Shown: positions 53,661-63,439, numbered from the stretch's first letter. The stretch: 64,000 nucleotides of DNA from Roseicyclus sediminis (GCF_025515305.1 NZ_JAOPHT010000001.1:439651-503650), one strand, 5' to 3'. Notes: generated by a model from the letters alone, not told the origin. Numbers and translations are program-made.

Positions 53661-54487
53661 GCGGCGTCGCCGTCACGCGCTATGCGGTCGGGGGCCTGCG
53701 CGACGTGGCGGTGCCACGGCTGAGCGTTGCGCTCCTGTCCGATTTCCACGCCAGCACCCGCTTCATGGACCGGCCCCGCATCGCCGGGATCGTGGATCAG
53801 GCCAACGCGCTGCGTGCCGACCTTGTCCTCCTTCTGGGCGACTATGCGGGCCACGTGATCGGCGGGCGGAGCCTCGCCCCGGAGGACGTCGCCGAGGAAC
53901 TCGCGCGCCTGTCGGCGCCGCTGGGTGTCTTTTCGGTGTTCGGAAACCATGACTGGTACAACGACCCCGCCCCGCGCATGGGCGAGGGTCAGCCCACGAC
54001 ATGGCACCGTGCCTTCGCGGCAAAGGGCATTCCGACGCTCAGCAACGAGGTGCTGCCGATGGAGGCGGGCGGAGTGCCGTTCCGCCTCGCCGGGCTCGAG
54101 TCGCAGCGCGCCTTCGTCAAGAAACGGCGCCGCCGGGACCGGGCCGGGCGCCCGGGCGCCGACGACCTCGGGACGGTGATGGACGGGCTCGACCCATCGC
54201 TCTTCACGCTCCTGATGGCGCATGAGCCCGACGTGTTCCCCGAGCTTGCGGGCCATGTCGACCTGACCGTTTCGGGCCATACCCATGGCGGGCAGATCGT
54301 GCCATTCGGGCGCCCCCTTGTCGTGCCGTCGCGCCACGGGACCCGCTATGCCTACGGGCATTTCGCGGAAGGCACGCGGCAGATGGTCGTCTGCGGCGGG
54401 CTGGGCTTCACGACGATACCGCTCAGGATCGGACGGCCCCCCGAAATCGTGGTGCTCGAGCTTGGTGCGCCGGTCCAATCCGCTTGA
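53657..54487 (+). CDS. Metallophosphoesterase
   Basis: A 276-residue calcineurin-like phosphoesterase. Metal-binding motifs are LLSDFHAST (D-x-H), LLGDYAGH, FGNHDW (GNHD) and SGHTHGGQ (GHxH). It would hydrolyse phosphoester substrates. Related proteins act on UDP-sugars, nucleotides or lipids, and the target here is unknown. GTG at 53657 is coupled to the preceding YmgE-like gene. The short segment before the first motif may be membrane associated. Confidence 0.9.
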   Translation: MSGVAVTRYAVGGLRDVAVPRLSVALLSDFHASTRFMDRPRIAGIVDQANALRADLVLLLGDYAGHVIGGRSLAPEDVAEELARLSAPLGVFSVFGNHDWYNDPAPRMGEGQPTTWHRAFAAKGIPTLSNEVLPMEAGGVPFRLAGLESQRAFVKKRRRRDRAGRPGADDLGTVMDGLDPSLFTLLMAHEPDVFPELAGHVDLTVSGHTHGGQIVPFGRPLVVPSRHGTRYAYGHFAEGTRQMVVCGGLGFTTIPLRIGRPPEIVVLELGAPVQSA

Positions 54488-54519
54488 CAGCGGACCCGGC
54501 CCGCCGCATCCCCCCCGGA

Positions 54520-54867
54520 ATGGCAAAGGACCCCAAGACACCGCGCAAACACGACGTCTTCACGCTGGTCGTCGAGGTCGGGCGCAAGGCGGGCGATGGC
54601 CTGCCGGACGGCGCGACCGGCGCGGCGCTCCTGTGCTACGCGACCGGCGTGGACGAGGCCGAGGCCGTGCGCGAGACCGTGGCCGTCCTCAAGCAGGCCG
54701 ACCTCGCGCCGCTCGACGTGTCGGGCTACGGCACGCGCGCCGACCGCGAAGCGGCGGGCGAGGAGATCGGCCCGGAAGATGCCGCGCTGATGGACAGGGC
54801 CAGCGCAGAGAACGCCGTGATCGTCGTGCAGATGACGCCCTTCTTCGACGGTAAAGAAGCGGACTGA
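54520..54867 (+). CDS. Small conserved-looking protein of unknown function
   Basis: A 115-residue soluble protein (ATG at 54520). A TTG at 54484 that overlaps the previous TGA is an alternative start giving 127 residues. The sequence (DVFTLVVEVGRKAGDGLPDG, GAALLCYATGVDEAEAVRET) has a regular alpha/beta look, with a Glu/Asp-rich middle. I do not recognise the family. It is 32 nt after the phosphoesterase stop, in the same direction, and probably on the same transcript. Confidence 0.6.
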   Translation: MAKDPKTPRKHDVFTLVVEVGRKAGDGLPDGATGAALLCYATGVDEAEAVRETVAVLKQADLAPLDVSGYGTRADREAAGEEIGPEDAALMDRASAENAVIVVQMTPFFDGKEAD

Positions 54868-54873
54868 GCCGCC

Positions 54874-55917
54874 TCAGAGAACGAAGCTCTGCGCGCCGGC
54901 GCCCTGCGCCAGAAGCGCCCGCGCCGCCGCCCGGTCGAGCAGCGGAAGCGAGGGCACGCAATCCCGTGCATCGGGCCGCGCCAGGGTGGGCCCGGCATCC
55001 TCGGCGGCCAGTACCTCCGACAGGAACGCCGTCTCGACCTGGCAGCGCCAGAGCCTGAGGCAGGCGGGATCGTCCAGCATCAGGTGGTGGAAACGCCTCA
55101 GGGGACGGCGGCGGTCGAACCGCGCGGCCCGCCCTGAAACCAGATCCGCCGCCCGGATCAGAACACGGTCGGTTCCCGCGAGGTATTCCACCTCCGCGCC
55201 CTGCCGCATGAGCCTTGTCTCGGGCGTCACGCAGATATCCGCCGCCAGCCCGAAATAGGGCGCGCGCAGCTGCACAGGCGCGGCCCGGCCAAGGCAGAGC
55301 CGTTCCCGCGTGTCGGTCCAGCGCACCACATGGGGTGTGCCGTCATGCGCCAGAACCTCCATTCCGGGCTCGATCCGTTCGATCGGAACTTCGCCGAGGG
55401 GCGTTGCGACGCGCGCACCGCTCTCGATGCCGGGGATGTCCGTGACCGGAATCGCGTGGGTGGCGACCGCGGCCACATGGGCGGCATCGGCAAAGCCCTG
55501 GACCCGCGGCAGGGCATCGGCAAGGCGCGGCGACGACGCGAGACCGGCGCGCGCGCGGTGGCGCATACCGGTATCGGCGTTCAGGGCATCGACAATGTCG
55601 CTGCGGCCCCGTTCGCAGGCGACGATGCGCAGGACCAGAACCTGCCCGGCCGCGATGAACCCGGGCGCCGTCCGGACGTCGAGCGTATCGCCATGCAGCA
55701 TCCGGAGCGCCCCGTCCGGCATCAGGTAGACGGCGATGGCGCGGTCGGGATCGGAGGCACCCTGCCACAGGCGCAACGGTTTTCGCGCGCGCCGCGGCAT
55801 CGTCATTTCGAGCCACAGGCTCAGCACCGGCAGCTGTGCCTCAGGATGGCTGCGACACGGTGGGAAACCGTCGAGCGGCATCCTCCGTCCGTCCTGCCAG
55901 ATCGCGGCCCAGGCCAT
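54874..55917 (-). CDS. Hint-domain protein lacking the canonical cysteine
   Basis: A 347-residue protein. An N-terminal domain of about 160 residues of unknown type (DRAIAVYLMPDGALRMLHGD, DTLDVRTAPGFIAAGQVLVL) precedes a Hint-like domain (GIESGARVATPLGEVPIERI, EPGMEVLAHDGTPHVVRW). In its neighbour the same place reads PCFARGTMIRTPDGEKPVE, with the Cys that starts Hint chemistry. Here that Cys is absent. The protein could therefore be a non-splicing Hint relative. ATG at 55917 is 7 nt after the upstream Hint gene stop, so the two form one transcript. It may be a partner of the Cys-containing protein. Confidence 0.75.
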   Translation of the reverse strand: MAWAAIWQDGRRMPLDGFPPCRSHPEAQLPVLSLWLEMTMPRRARKPLRLWQGASDPDRAIAVYLMPDGALRMLHGDTLDVRTAPGFIAAGQVLVLRIVACERGRSDIVDALNADTGMRHRARAGLASSPRLADALPRVQGFADAAHVAAVATHAIPVTDIPGIESGARVATPLGEVPIERIEPGMEVLAHDGTPHVVRWTDTRERLCLGRAAPVQLRAPYFGLAADICVTPETRLMRQGAEVEYLAGTDRVLIRAADLVSGRAARFDRRRPLRRFHHLMLDDPACLRLWRCQVETAFLSEVLAAEDAGPTLARPDARDCVPSLPLLDRAAARALLAQGAGAQSFVL

Positions 55918-55924
55918 TGCGCCT

Positions 55925-57502
55925 TCAGCCCCGTGACGCCAGTGTCCGCGCCTCGTAGGCACGCAGGGCCGGTCGGGCGGAGGGTCCATAGCCTTCGTAG
56001 CTGTCGGGATCGATCTCGGGGAACAGGGCGAGGACCTCCTCGCGCACCTCGTGCTCGAACTCGTTCATCACGCAAGGCCCGGGAAGGAAGCTCTCGGTCT
56101 CCAGCCCGTCGGACCAGACGATCTGGTGGCGGTCGAAGAGCAGGTGGAAGTACTCCACCTCGCCGCCTTCGACGATCCGCACCGAGCACCCGTTCACAAG
56201 GTCCTTCGCGGCGACCAGCACCTCGTCTTCGCCGAACATCAGTTCGGCCATCCAGTGGGTGAGGAGGATCCGGTGCTGCGGCGAGACGACGAGACGGCGA
56301 TGAAAACCGAAGGTTCCGGCCTCGATCACGACCGGCGCGAAACGGCCCGTCGCGGCGACCCGGCGCGCGCCCACCCAGCGCAGGGGCTGCGGTCCGCAAT
56401 CGCGTGTCTCGACCATGTCGCCGGGGGCCAGCGCTTCGACCGGCTTTTCACCGTCCGGGGTCCGGATCATCGTGCCGCGCGCGAAGCAGGGCACCGCCGT
56501 CACCACGACGAAGGCTGTGTCTGTGATCCCGGATGCGTCCTCGACCGTGTAACTGAAATTCACGGTCTCGGGGCCAGCAAGACCGCTCTGCCCCGCGGGC
56601 GGCGCGATCTGCAGGTTCCCGTTCGCAAGGAGGGTGATCACATGCCCCGAGTTCAGCGTGACCGTGCCGTTCGTCGCGATCGGCTGACCGTTGATGTGGG
56701 TGACGGACATGATCCCGCCGGTCCCGTCGTTGGCCAGCACGTCGAGCGTGACGGTCTGTCCCTCGAAATGGGTGATCGCGTCGTCCTGCGCGATCAGCGC
56801 GGTCTGCGCGCTGCCGGCCGCGATCAGGATGTTGCTGTCGTAGTTGCTGTCGGCGACGTCGGCGATCCCGATCCTCAGCGTGTTCACCTCGCCCACGTTG
56901 ACCGGCATGGTCACGCTCAGCGTCACGGTGATCCCGTCCATCTCGGTGTTGAAGTCGTCGCCCGTGTTGTCCTGGAATAGGTTCGGGTTCGAGGCGGCGT
57001 TGACCGTGTTGACCTGCGTGACGTTGAACACCGGCGACGTCACCAGCGTTCCGTTCATCCAGATCGCGAAGATGTCGTTGAACGTGGACCCGGTGAACTC
57101 GGGATATTCCTCGGACGCGAACTGGAACTGCAGCGACATCACGTTGCCGGTCGGGATGAAATCGACCTCGAGGATCGCGGCATCGAAGGTCGATGTCCCG
57201 GCCGCCGCGTTCAGCTGAGCGTCGTTGTTCGGTCCGCTCGTGTTGGTGCTGGTGGCCCCGCTGCGGTTGGGATCACCACTCGACTGCGTGTAGTTCGTCG
57301 CCCGACCCGTGGAGAGGATCACCCCGCTATCCGAGGGCGTGGCCCCCGGCGCGATGCTGTCGCCGCCCGAATAGATCGCCGAGGACTGCGACCAACCGCT
57401 ATAGGTCGCGTCGACGACGACCGTCCCTTCGCCGAAGATCTCCAGCGCCATGTCGAGGGCGCTGGCGCCCGTGTTGTAGTTGAGTTCCTGCCCGGTCGCC
57501 AT
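55925..57502 (-). CDS. Large secreted-type protein with choice-of-anchor-L-like and Hint domains
   Basis: A 525-residue protein. The N-terminal part (ATGQELNYNTGASALDMALE, SGVILSTGRATNYTQSSG, FASEEYPEFTGSTFNDIFAI) is a choice-of-anchor-L type domain. An Ig/cadherin-like domain follows (DDAITHFEGQTVTLDVLAND). The C-terminal Hint domain begins VPCFARGTMIRTPDGEKPVE with the nucleophile Cys. Rhodobacterales carry many such proteins, usually taken as exoproteins exported by type I systems. No export genes or signal peptide are visible. ATG at 57502 matches the typical family start MATGQELNYNT. The longer frame to 57538 adds 12 unlikely residues. Confidence 0.85.
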   Translation of the reverse strand: MATGQELNYNTGASALDMALEIFGEGTVVVDATYSGWSQSSAIYSGGDSIAPGATPSDSGVILSTGRATNYTQSSGDPNRSGATSTNTSGPNNDAQLNAAAGTSTFDAAILEVDFIPTGNVMSLQFQFASEEYPEFTGSTFNDIFAIWMNGTLVTSPVFNVTQVNTVNAASNPNLFQDNTGDDFNTEMDGITVTLSVTMPVNVGEVNTLRIGIADVADSNYDSNILIAAGSAQTALIAQDDAITHFEGQTVTLDVLANDGTGGIMSVTHINGQPIATNGTVTLNSGHVITLLANGNLQIAPPAGQSGLAGPETVNFSYTVEDASGITDTAFVVVTAVPCFARGTMIRTPDGEKPVEALAPGDMVETRDCGPQPLRWVGARRVAATGRFAPVVIEAGTFGFHRRLVVSPQHRILLTHWMAELMFGEDEVLVAAKDLVNGCSVRIVEGGEVEYFHLLFDRHQIVWSDGLETESFLPGPCVMNEFEHEVREEVLALFPEIDPDSYEGYGPSARPALRAYEARTLASRG

Positions 57503-57765
57503 GCTTCGCCCCGCCCGACATGCGCCGAGGACAGCCATGGGCCGAGCGCCGGCACCCGTGCCGGAGACCTCGCGAAAGGGAAGCCTGCTCTGCCTGTTCG
57601 TCCCGCGGTCGTTGCCGCGCCTGCCTCGACGATTTTCTTAGTGTTTGAAGCTGTCTAGCAGACGGATGGCGGTTTGGGAAACGAAGCCTTCCCGCGCGGG
57701 AGGCATTGTGCCTTTCGCGCCACGGCGTTACCCCGATGCCCGACGCGACCCAGCGGAGGTTCCTC

Positions 57766-58911
57766 ATGTCCACAGATCCCGTCGAGCTTACGGCCGCCCT
57801 CGTGCGCTGTCCCAGCGTGACGCCGGAAGAGGCCGGGGCGTTGCAACTCCTGCAACGCACGCTTTCGGAGGCGGGCTTCGCCTGCACGCGGGTCGACCGG
57901 AACGGAACGCCGAACCTCTTCGCCCGCTGGGGCGCGCGGAACGCCCGCAAGGTCTTCGGCTTCAACGGGCACACCGACGTGGTGCCCGTGGGCGACCCCG
58001 CCGACTGGACCCACCCGCCGTTTTCGGCCCATCGCGAGGACGGCTGGCTGTATGGCCGCGGCGCGACGGACATGAAATCCGGCGTCGCGGCCTTTGTCGC
58101 CGCGGCCGTCGATCTCGTGTCCGAGGCGCCGCCCGACGGCGCCATCGTCATCACCGTGACCGGCGACGAGGAAGGCCCCGGCCGCGACGGCACCATCGCC
58201 ATCCTCGACTGGATGGCGGCCGAGGGCGAACGCATGGATGTCTGCATCGTGGGCGAGCCGACCAGCGTCGCGAAGATCGGCGACATGGTGAAGATCGGCC
58301 GGCGCGGATCGATGACCGCGAAGTTCGAGGTGACCGGCAAGCAGGGGCATTCGGCCTACCTGCACAAGGCGCTGAACCCGATGCCGGCGGTCGCGCTTCT
58401 GGCACACCGCTTGTCGACCCATGTGCTGGACGAAGGGACGGACCATTTCGATCCCTCCACGATCTCCGTCACGACGATCGATACCGGCAACCCGGCCTCG
58501 AACGTGATTCCGGCGCGCACCCGCATGACGGTCAACATCCGCTTCAACGACCTCCATACCGGTGCGTCCCTCGCCGCGTACCTGAGGGCCGAGGCCGATC
58601 GCGCCGCCGCCGAAACCGGCACGCGGATCGAGATGGAAACGCAGGTCTCGGGCGAGGCCTTCCTGACCCCGCCTGGCGATCTGTCGGCGCTGATCGCATC
58701 GGCGGTGGAGGCGGAAACGGGGCAGAAGCCGGTCCTGTCGACCACCGGCGGAACCTCGGATGCCCGGTTCGTGAAAGCGCATTGCCCGGTGGTGGAGTTC
58801 GGCCTCGTCGGGCACCGAATGCACGAGGTCGACGAACGGGCCAGCGAGCAGGACATCCGCGACCTCAAGGCGATCTACTGCCGCATCCTCACCGATTACT
58901 TCGCCGCCTGA
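57766..58911 (+). CDS. dapE: Succinyl-diaminopimelate desuccinylase
   Basis: DapE, 381 residues. A di-zinc amidohydrolase (M20) that makes LL-diaminopimelate from its N-succinyl form. Metal-site motifs are [12 protein letters not shown] near residue 67, [15 protein letters not shown] near 102, TGDEEGPG near 134 and the C-terminal [24 protein letters not shown] is also present. ATG at 57766 with GCGGAGG upstream is chosen over 57706. It is divergent from the Hint pair. The 263 bp gap (57503-57765) holds a small GTCT-AGC-AGAC inverted repeat near 57653. A repeat block follows the stop. Confidence 0.96.
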   Translation: MSTDPVELTAALVRCPSVTPEEAGALQLLQRTLSEAGFACTRVDRNGTPNLFARWGARNARKVFGFNGHTDVVPVGDPADWTHPPFSAHREDGWLYGRGATDMKSGVAAFVAAAVDLVSEAPPDGAIVITVTGDEEGPGRDGTIAILDWMAAEGERMDVCIVGEPTSVAKIGDMVKIGRRGSMTAKFEVTGKQGHSAYLHKALNPMPAVALLAHRLSTHVLDEGTDHFDPSTISVTTIDTGNPASNVIPARTRMTVNIRFNDLHTGASLAAYLRAEADRAAAETGTRIEMETQVSGEAFLTPPGDLSALIASAVEAETGQKPVLSTTGGTSDARFVKAHCPVVEFGLVGHRMHEVDERASEQDIRDLKAIYCRILTDYFAA

Positions 58912-58948
58912 CGGCCCGCGGCGGGGATGCGCGGCGCAGGCCGCGCGC

Positions 58949-59060
58949 GGGGGCTCTGCCCCCGGCTGCGCGTTCCGCGCAGCTCCCCCGGAGTTTTCCT
59001 TCCAGGATGAATGGCAGGGAACGGGCCATCCTTCATCCTGGCAAAAAACTCCCGCCGGAG
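58949..59060. repeat. Compound hairpin repeat after dapE
   Basis: Three nested or adjacent structures are present. GGGGGC-TCT-GCCCCC is at 58949-58963 and GCTGCGCG-TTC-CGCGCAGC at 58965-58983. A long imperfect stem at 58988-59056 has arms CCGGAGTTTT and AAAACTCC(CG)CCGG around CCAGGATGA/TCATCCTGG and ATGGC/GCCAT. The outer arm is the same as palindrome 4 after leuC. The layout resembles intergenic repeats I associate with Rhodobacterales, though I cannot check it. It may end dapE transcription. No gene lies in 58912-59191. Confidence 0.75.
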
Positions 59061-59191
59061 GCACAAGCCGCGGCCGAGCCCTGCCGGAGGCGGGGCGAGA
59101 TCGCGGCTGCACGGGTCGGCGGCGAAAGCCGACGATCCCGAGGCCCGATTTCCCGCATGACCTGCCGCACGGCACATGCTACGCCAGCCTC

Positions 59192-61447
59192 ATGTCCGAC
59201 CTTCCCACCAAGGAGCAGATCCTAGACTGGATCGCCGCAAATCCGACGACGACGTCGAAGCGCGATATCGCCCGCGCCTTCAACGTGAAGGGCGCCGCGC
59301 GGATCGACCTCAAGCGGATCCTCAAGGATCTGGAGGACGGGGGGCACCTCGAGAAACGCCGCAAGACCTACCGCGACCCCGACAGGCTGCCGCCGGTGAG
59401 CGTGCTTCAGGTGCTGGCGCCCGATGACCTCGGTGATCTTTTCTGCCGACCGCTCGAATGGCTCGGCGAGGGGCCGGAACCCCGGATCCTGTTCTCGCCG
59501 CGCGCCACGGATCCCGCCGTCGGCGAAGGCGACCGCATCCTCGCGCGGCTGCAGGAGGTGCAGGGCGAAGACCACCAGTACGTCGCCCGCCTGATCCGGC
59601 GGATCGGGACGAACCCCAGGCGCCTGCTCGGTGTCTTCCGCAAGGGGGCGGAAGGCGGTCGGATCGTGCCGGTCTCGAAGGGGGCGGACCGCGAGTGGAC
59701 GGTGCGGCCCGGCGACACCCACGGCGCGAAGGACGGCGAACTGGTCGAGGCGGAGCAGGCCGGGCCCAAGGGCCGCATGGGCCTGCCCCGCGCGCGCATC
59801 GTCGAACGTCTCGGCGACCCCGCGGCCCCGAAGGCCGTCAGCCTCATCGCGATCCACGAGCACGGCATTCCCGACGCCTTCCCGGACGCCGCCATCGCCG
59901 AGGCCGACGCGGCCAAGCCCGCCGGGCTGGCCGGGCGCGAGGACCTGCGCGACCTGCCGCTCGTCACCATCGACCCCGCCGATGCCCGTGACCGGGACGA
60001 CGCGGTGCTCGCCCATGCCGACGACGATCCGAAAAACCGGGGCGGCCACGTCATCTGGGTCGCCATCGCCGATGTCGCCCACTACGTCACCTATGGAAGC
60101 GCGCTCGACCGCGAGGCGCGGCGGCGCGGCAACTCCACCTATTTCCCCGACCGTGTGGTGCCGATGCTGCCCGACAGGCTGTCTGGAGATCTCTGCTCGC
60201 TCCACGAGGGGGTTCCGCGCGCCTGTGTCGCCGTGCGCATGGTCATCGATGCGGGCGGCGAACTGCGGGACCATCACTTCGTGCGCGGCCTCATGCGGTC
60301 CCGCGCCTCGCTGGAATATACCGAGGTGCAGGCGGCGCAGGACGGAAACCCCGGCGAGAAGACGGAGCATCTGGTCGAGGAGGTCATCGCGCCGCTTTAC
60401 GCCGCCTATGGGGCGCTGCGGGCGGCGCGGGAGCGGCGCCAGCCCCTCGACCTGGACCTGCCCGAGCGGCGGATCGAGCTTGACGAGAAGGGGCGCGTGA
60501 CCTCCGTCGCCTTCAAGGACCGGCTCGACGCCCATCGCCTGATCGAGGAGTTCATGGTACTGGCCAACGTCGCCGCCGCCCGGACGCTCGCCAAAAAGCA
60601 GACGCCGCTTCTCTACCGCGTCCACGAGGAACCCGCGCCCGAGAAGATCGAGGCGCTGCGCGAGACGGCGGAGGCCGCGGGCTTCACGCTCGCCAAGGGC
60701 CAGGTCCTGAAGACGGCGCAGCTCAACCGCCTTCTCGCGCAGGCCGAGGGGACGGAGCACGACGAACTCATCAACATGTCGACGCTCCGCTCCATGACGC
60801 AGGCCTATTACAGCCCCGAGAATTTCGGGCATTTCGGCCTCGCGCTGACGCAATACGCGCATTTCACCTCGCCCATCCGGCGCTACTCCGACCTCGTCGT
60901 GCACCGCGCGCTGATCGCGGCGCATGGCTGGGGCAAGGACGGGCTGAAGCCCGAGGAAATCGAGCGGCTGGAAGAGACGGCCAAGCATATCTCCGAGACC
61001 GAGCGGCGCTCGATGGCCGCCGAGCGCGACACCACCGACCGCTACCTCGCCGCCTTCCTGTCGGACCGGGTCGGCGCCACCTTCACCGGCCGGATCAGCG
61101 GCATCGCGCGCTTCGGCGCATTCGTGAAGCTGGACGAGACGGGCGCCGACGGCCTGCTGCCGATGCGGGCCATCGGGCACGAGTATTTCCACCACGACGC
61201 CGAGAGCCAGACGCTGATGGGTGCCGACAGCGGCATCGTCATAGGCATCGGTGACAAGGTGCGCGTGCGTCTTGCCGAGGCGGTACCCGTGACCGGCGGC
61301 CTGACGCTGGAGCTGATCGAACTCGACGACAAGGCCTTGCCCCGGCGGCCGGGTCGGGCCCGCAAGGGCGCGCCACCAAGGCGAAAGGCCGACCGCTCCG
61401 CGAAGAAGAAGGTGAAGTTGCGCAAGAAGGCCGCGCGGCGGCCCTGA
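59192..61447 (+). CDS. rnr: Ribonuclease R
   Basis: RNase R, 751 residues, a processive 3'-5' exoribonuclease that degrades structured RNA. The N-terminal winged-helix/cold-shock region is followed by the RNB domain with the acidic catalytic cluster TIDPADARDRDDAV near residue 260, FTSPIRRYSDLVVHR, and a C-terminal S1 domain (FTGRISGIARFGAFVKLDE). A Lys/Arg-rich tail (KKKVKLRKKAARRP) ends the protein, typical of RNase R. ATG at 59192. No clear ribosome site could be shown in the repeat-rich upstream region. Confidence 0.95.
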   Translation: MSDLPTKEQILDWIAANPTTTSKRDIARAFNVKGAARIDLKRILKDLEDGGHLEKRRKTYRDPDRLPPVSVLQVLAPDDLGDLFCRPLEWLGEGPEPRILFSPRATDPAVGEGDRILARLQEVQGEDHQYVARLIRRIGTNPRRLLGVFRKGAEGGRIVPVSKGADREWTVRPGDTHGAKDGELVEAEQAGPKGRMGLPRARIVERLGDPAAPKAVSLIAIHEHGIPDAFPDAAIAEADAAKPAGLAGREDLRDLPLVTIDPADARDRDDAVLAHADDDPKNRGGHVIWVAIADVAHYVTYGSALDREARRRGNSTYFPDRVVPMLPDRLSGDLCSLHEGVPRACVAVRMVIDAGGELRDHHFVRGLMRSRASLEYTEVQAAQDGNPGEKTEHLVEEVIAPLYAAYGALRAARERRQPLDLDLPERRIELDEKGRVTSVAFKDRLDAHRLIEEFMVLANVAAARTLAKKQTPLLYRVHEEPAPEKIEALRETAEAAGFTLAKGQVLKTAQLNRLLAQAEGTEHDELINMSTLRSMTQAYYSPENFGHFGLALTQYAHFTSPIRRYSDLVVHRALIAAHGWGKDGLKPEEIERLEETAKHISETERRSMAAERDTTDRYLAAFLSDRVGATFTGRISGIARFGAFVKLDETGADGLLPMRAIGHEYFHHDAESQTLMGADSGIVIGIGDKVRVRLAEAVPVTGGLTLELIELDDKALPRRPGRARKGAPPRRKADRSAKKKVKLRKKAARRP

Positions 61448-61553
61448 GCGCGCGCGGGCGGCAGAAGACCGCGCATTGCCGGCTCGCCTTCTGTGACGGG
61501 GCCGCGTTTTCCTCTATGTTGCCCGGCAATCGAGCAACAATGGACCGCCCGAC

Positions 61554-62924
61554 ATGCGCGGCATGAAACCACTCTGCCTGTCCCTGTTCGCCCTTGGCCT
61601 TCCGGCCGAGGCCCTGCCGCCGGCGGCGTCGCTCCTGCCGCTGCCACGGCCGGAACTGGAGACGCTTGCCGTCTCGACGGCGGCCGAACGGCGTGTGCCC
61701 TCGGTGCATGCGGTGCAACGTTCGCTTCGCCCCATGCTTCGCGGTGCGGTGCCACAGGGCTTCGCCGAACGCCGCGCGGCCTCGACCCGGCCTGCCGAAA
61801 CCGCCGATCCCGGCTTCCGCCGCTGGATTGCCGGGTTCCGTGGGCGCGCCCTAGCGCGGGGCATCCGGCCAGAGGTCTTCGATACGGCCTTCGACGGCGT
61901 TCAGCTTCAGTCCCGCGTGGTCGAGCGCGACCGAAACCAGGCCGAATTCAGCCGGACGCTGTGGGACTACCTCGACGGCGCGGTGTCGGATGCCCGCGTG
62001 CGCAACGGCCGCGCGGCGCTGGCCGAACACCGCGACACGCTGGAGCGGATCGAACGCCGCTATCGTGTGGAGGCCGAGGTGGTCGCCGCGATCTGGGGCC
62101 TCGAGAGCGCCTACGGCGCGAGCCGGGGCTCCACCGACATCGTCTCGGCCATGGCGACCCTGGCCTATGACGGGCGGCGGCAGGACTTCTTCGAGGCGCA
62201 GCTGATCGCGGCGCTCCAAATCCTGCAATCGGGCGACGTAAGCCCGCGGCGGATGACCGGCTCCTGGGCCGGGGCGATGGGCCACACCCAGTTCATGCCG
62301 ACGAGCTACCTTGAGCATGCGCAGGACTTCAACGGCGACGGGCGGCGCGACATCTGGTCGGACGATCCGACCGACGCACTTGCCTCGACGGCCGCCTACC
62401 TCGCCCATTTCGGCTGGACCTACGGGCAGCCCTGGGGCGTGGAAGTGCGCCTGCCGCAGGGCTTCGACTACGCCCTGACGGGCGAGCGCGTGCGCCGCGA
62501 CGCGGGCTTCTGGCGGCGGGCGGGCGTGACGCTCGCCGATGGCGGCCAGGTGCCCGACCATGGCGAGGCGTCGATCCTGCTCCCCGGCGGGTCCGAAGGC
62601 GTGGCGCTGATGATCTTCGACAATTTCCGCGTGATCGAGCGCTACAACCCGGCGGATGCCTATGTGATCGGCGTGGGCCACCTGTCGGACCGGATCACGG
62701 GCGGCTCCGCCTTCCGCGCCGGCTGGCCGCGGGGCGACCGCGCCCTCACGGGCGACGAACGCCGCGAGTTGCAGCAGCGGCTGACGGCGGCGGGCTTTCC
62801 GACGGACGGGGTGGATGGGATCATAGGCCCGAACACGACCGAGGCCGTGCGCCGGTTCCAGAGATCCGTGGGCGCGACGCCGGACGGATACGCCTCGCTC
62901 CGCCTGCTGGAACGGCTGCGCTAG
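61554..62924 (+). CDS. Lytic murein transglycosylase B-type with peptidoglycan-binding domain
   Basis: A 456-residue exported MltB-family enzyme. It cleaves glycan strands to 1,6-anhydro-MurNAc ends. The catalytic Glu184 is in IWGLESAYG, with the typical GHTQFMPTSYLEHAQDFNGD. A PG_binding_1 domain ends the protein (GDERRELQQRLTAAGFPTDG, IIGPNTTEAVRRFQ). The N-terminus is a signal peptide (LCLSLFALGLPAEAL) without a lipobox Cys at the cleavage site, so a soluble form is likely. It overlaps the MOSC gene by 4 bp at its 3' end. Confidence 0.93.
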   Translation: MRGMKPLCLSLFALGLPAEALPPAASLLPLPRPELETLAVSTAAERRVPSVHAVQRSLRPMLRGAVPQGFAERRAASTRPAETADPGFRRWIAGFRGRALARGIRPEVFDTAFDGVQLQSRVVERDRNQAEFSRTLWDYLDGAVSDARVRNGRAALAEHRDTLERIERRYRVEAEVVAAIWGLESAYGASRGSTDIVSAMATLAYDGRRQDFFEAQLIAALQILQSGDVSPRRMTGSWAGAMGHTQFMPTSYLEHAQDFNGDGRRDIWSDDPTDALASTAAYLAHFGWTYGQPWGVEVRLPQGFDYALTGERVRRDAGFWRRAGVTLADGGQVPDHGEASILLPGGSEGVALMIFDNFRVIERYNPADAYVIGVGHLSDRITGGSAFRAGWPRGDRALTGDERRELQQRLTAAGFPTDGVDGIIGPNTTEAVRRFQRSVGATPDGYASLRLLERLR

Positions 62925-63385
62925 GGGTCCACGGCATCGCCGGGCGCGATCGGCCCCGGGGACACCACCTCGGCGCACCAGCCGCCATGTCCGCGCATGG
63001 CGTTGTAGCCGCCGGGACCCAGCGCTGCCTCCATCCGTGAGCAGGGCGCGCAGGGGCCGGTGATGCGCAGGACCGCACGACCGATCCGCAAGTCCCGCCC
63101 GCGCAGCGCCGCCAGGTTGATCCCCGACACGACGAGGTTCCGCCGCAGCGTCTCCGGCGCCACCGTGGCGCAGCCCGCAAGCGCGGCGATGACAGGCAGA
63201 TGTTCCGCCTGGATCAGCGTCACGGCGCGCTTGCCGTGGCGTCCATGGTCGCCGGCCAGCCCCGCCTCCGTCAGTTCGGCCTCCATCACCGCCTGCACGG
63301 GCTGCAGCCGCGCGGGCCGCAGCCCGATCCACTCGAGGCGACCGGCCTGCGCGTGACGCGCGGTGAGGGTGGCGATGCTTTCCAT
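62921..63385 (-). CDS. MOSC-domain protein
   Basis: A 154-residue MOSC-domain protein. The core AGLAGDHGRHGKRAVTLIQ and a Cys motif TGPCAPCSRMEAAL, with a Cys at the active-site position, match the family. MOSC proteins carry molybdenum cofactor sulfurtransferase or reductase activity, or bind pterin-type substrates. No partner (N-terminal MOSC, ferredoxin) is visible. ATG at 63385 is chosen. A much longer frame in the ORF range is an artefact. It is divergent from the imuB-like gene. Confidence 0.85.
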   Translation of the reverse strand: MESIATLTARHAQAGRLEWIGLRPARLQPVQAVMEAELTEAGLAGDHGRHGKRAVTLIQAEHLPVIAALAGCATVAPETLRRNLVVSGINLAALRGRDLRIGRAVLRITGPCAPCSRMEAALGPGGYNAMRGHGGWCAEVVSPGPIAPGDAVDP

Positions 63386-63439
63386 CGGGAAGGGTATAGC
63401 GCGCCGGACTCGACTCCGGGAGCCGCTGCTTCTAGATTG

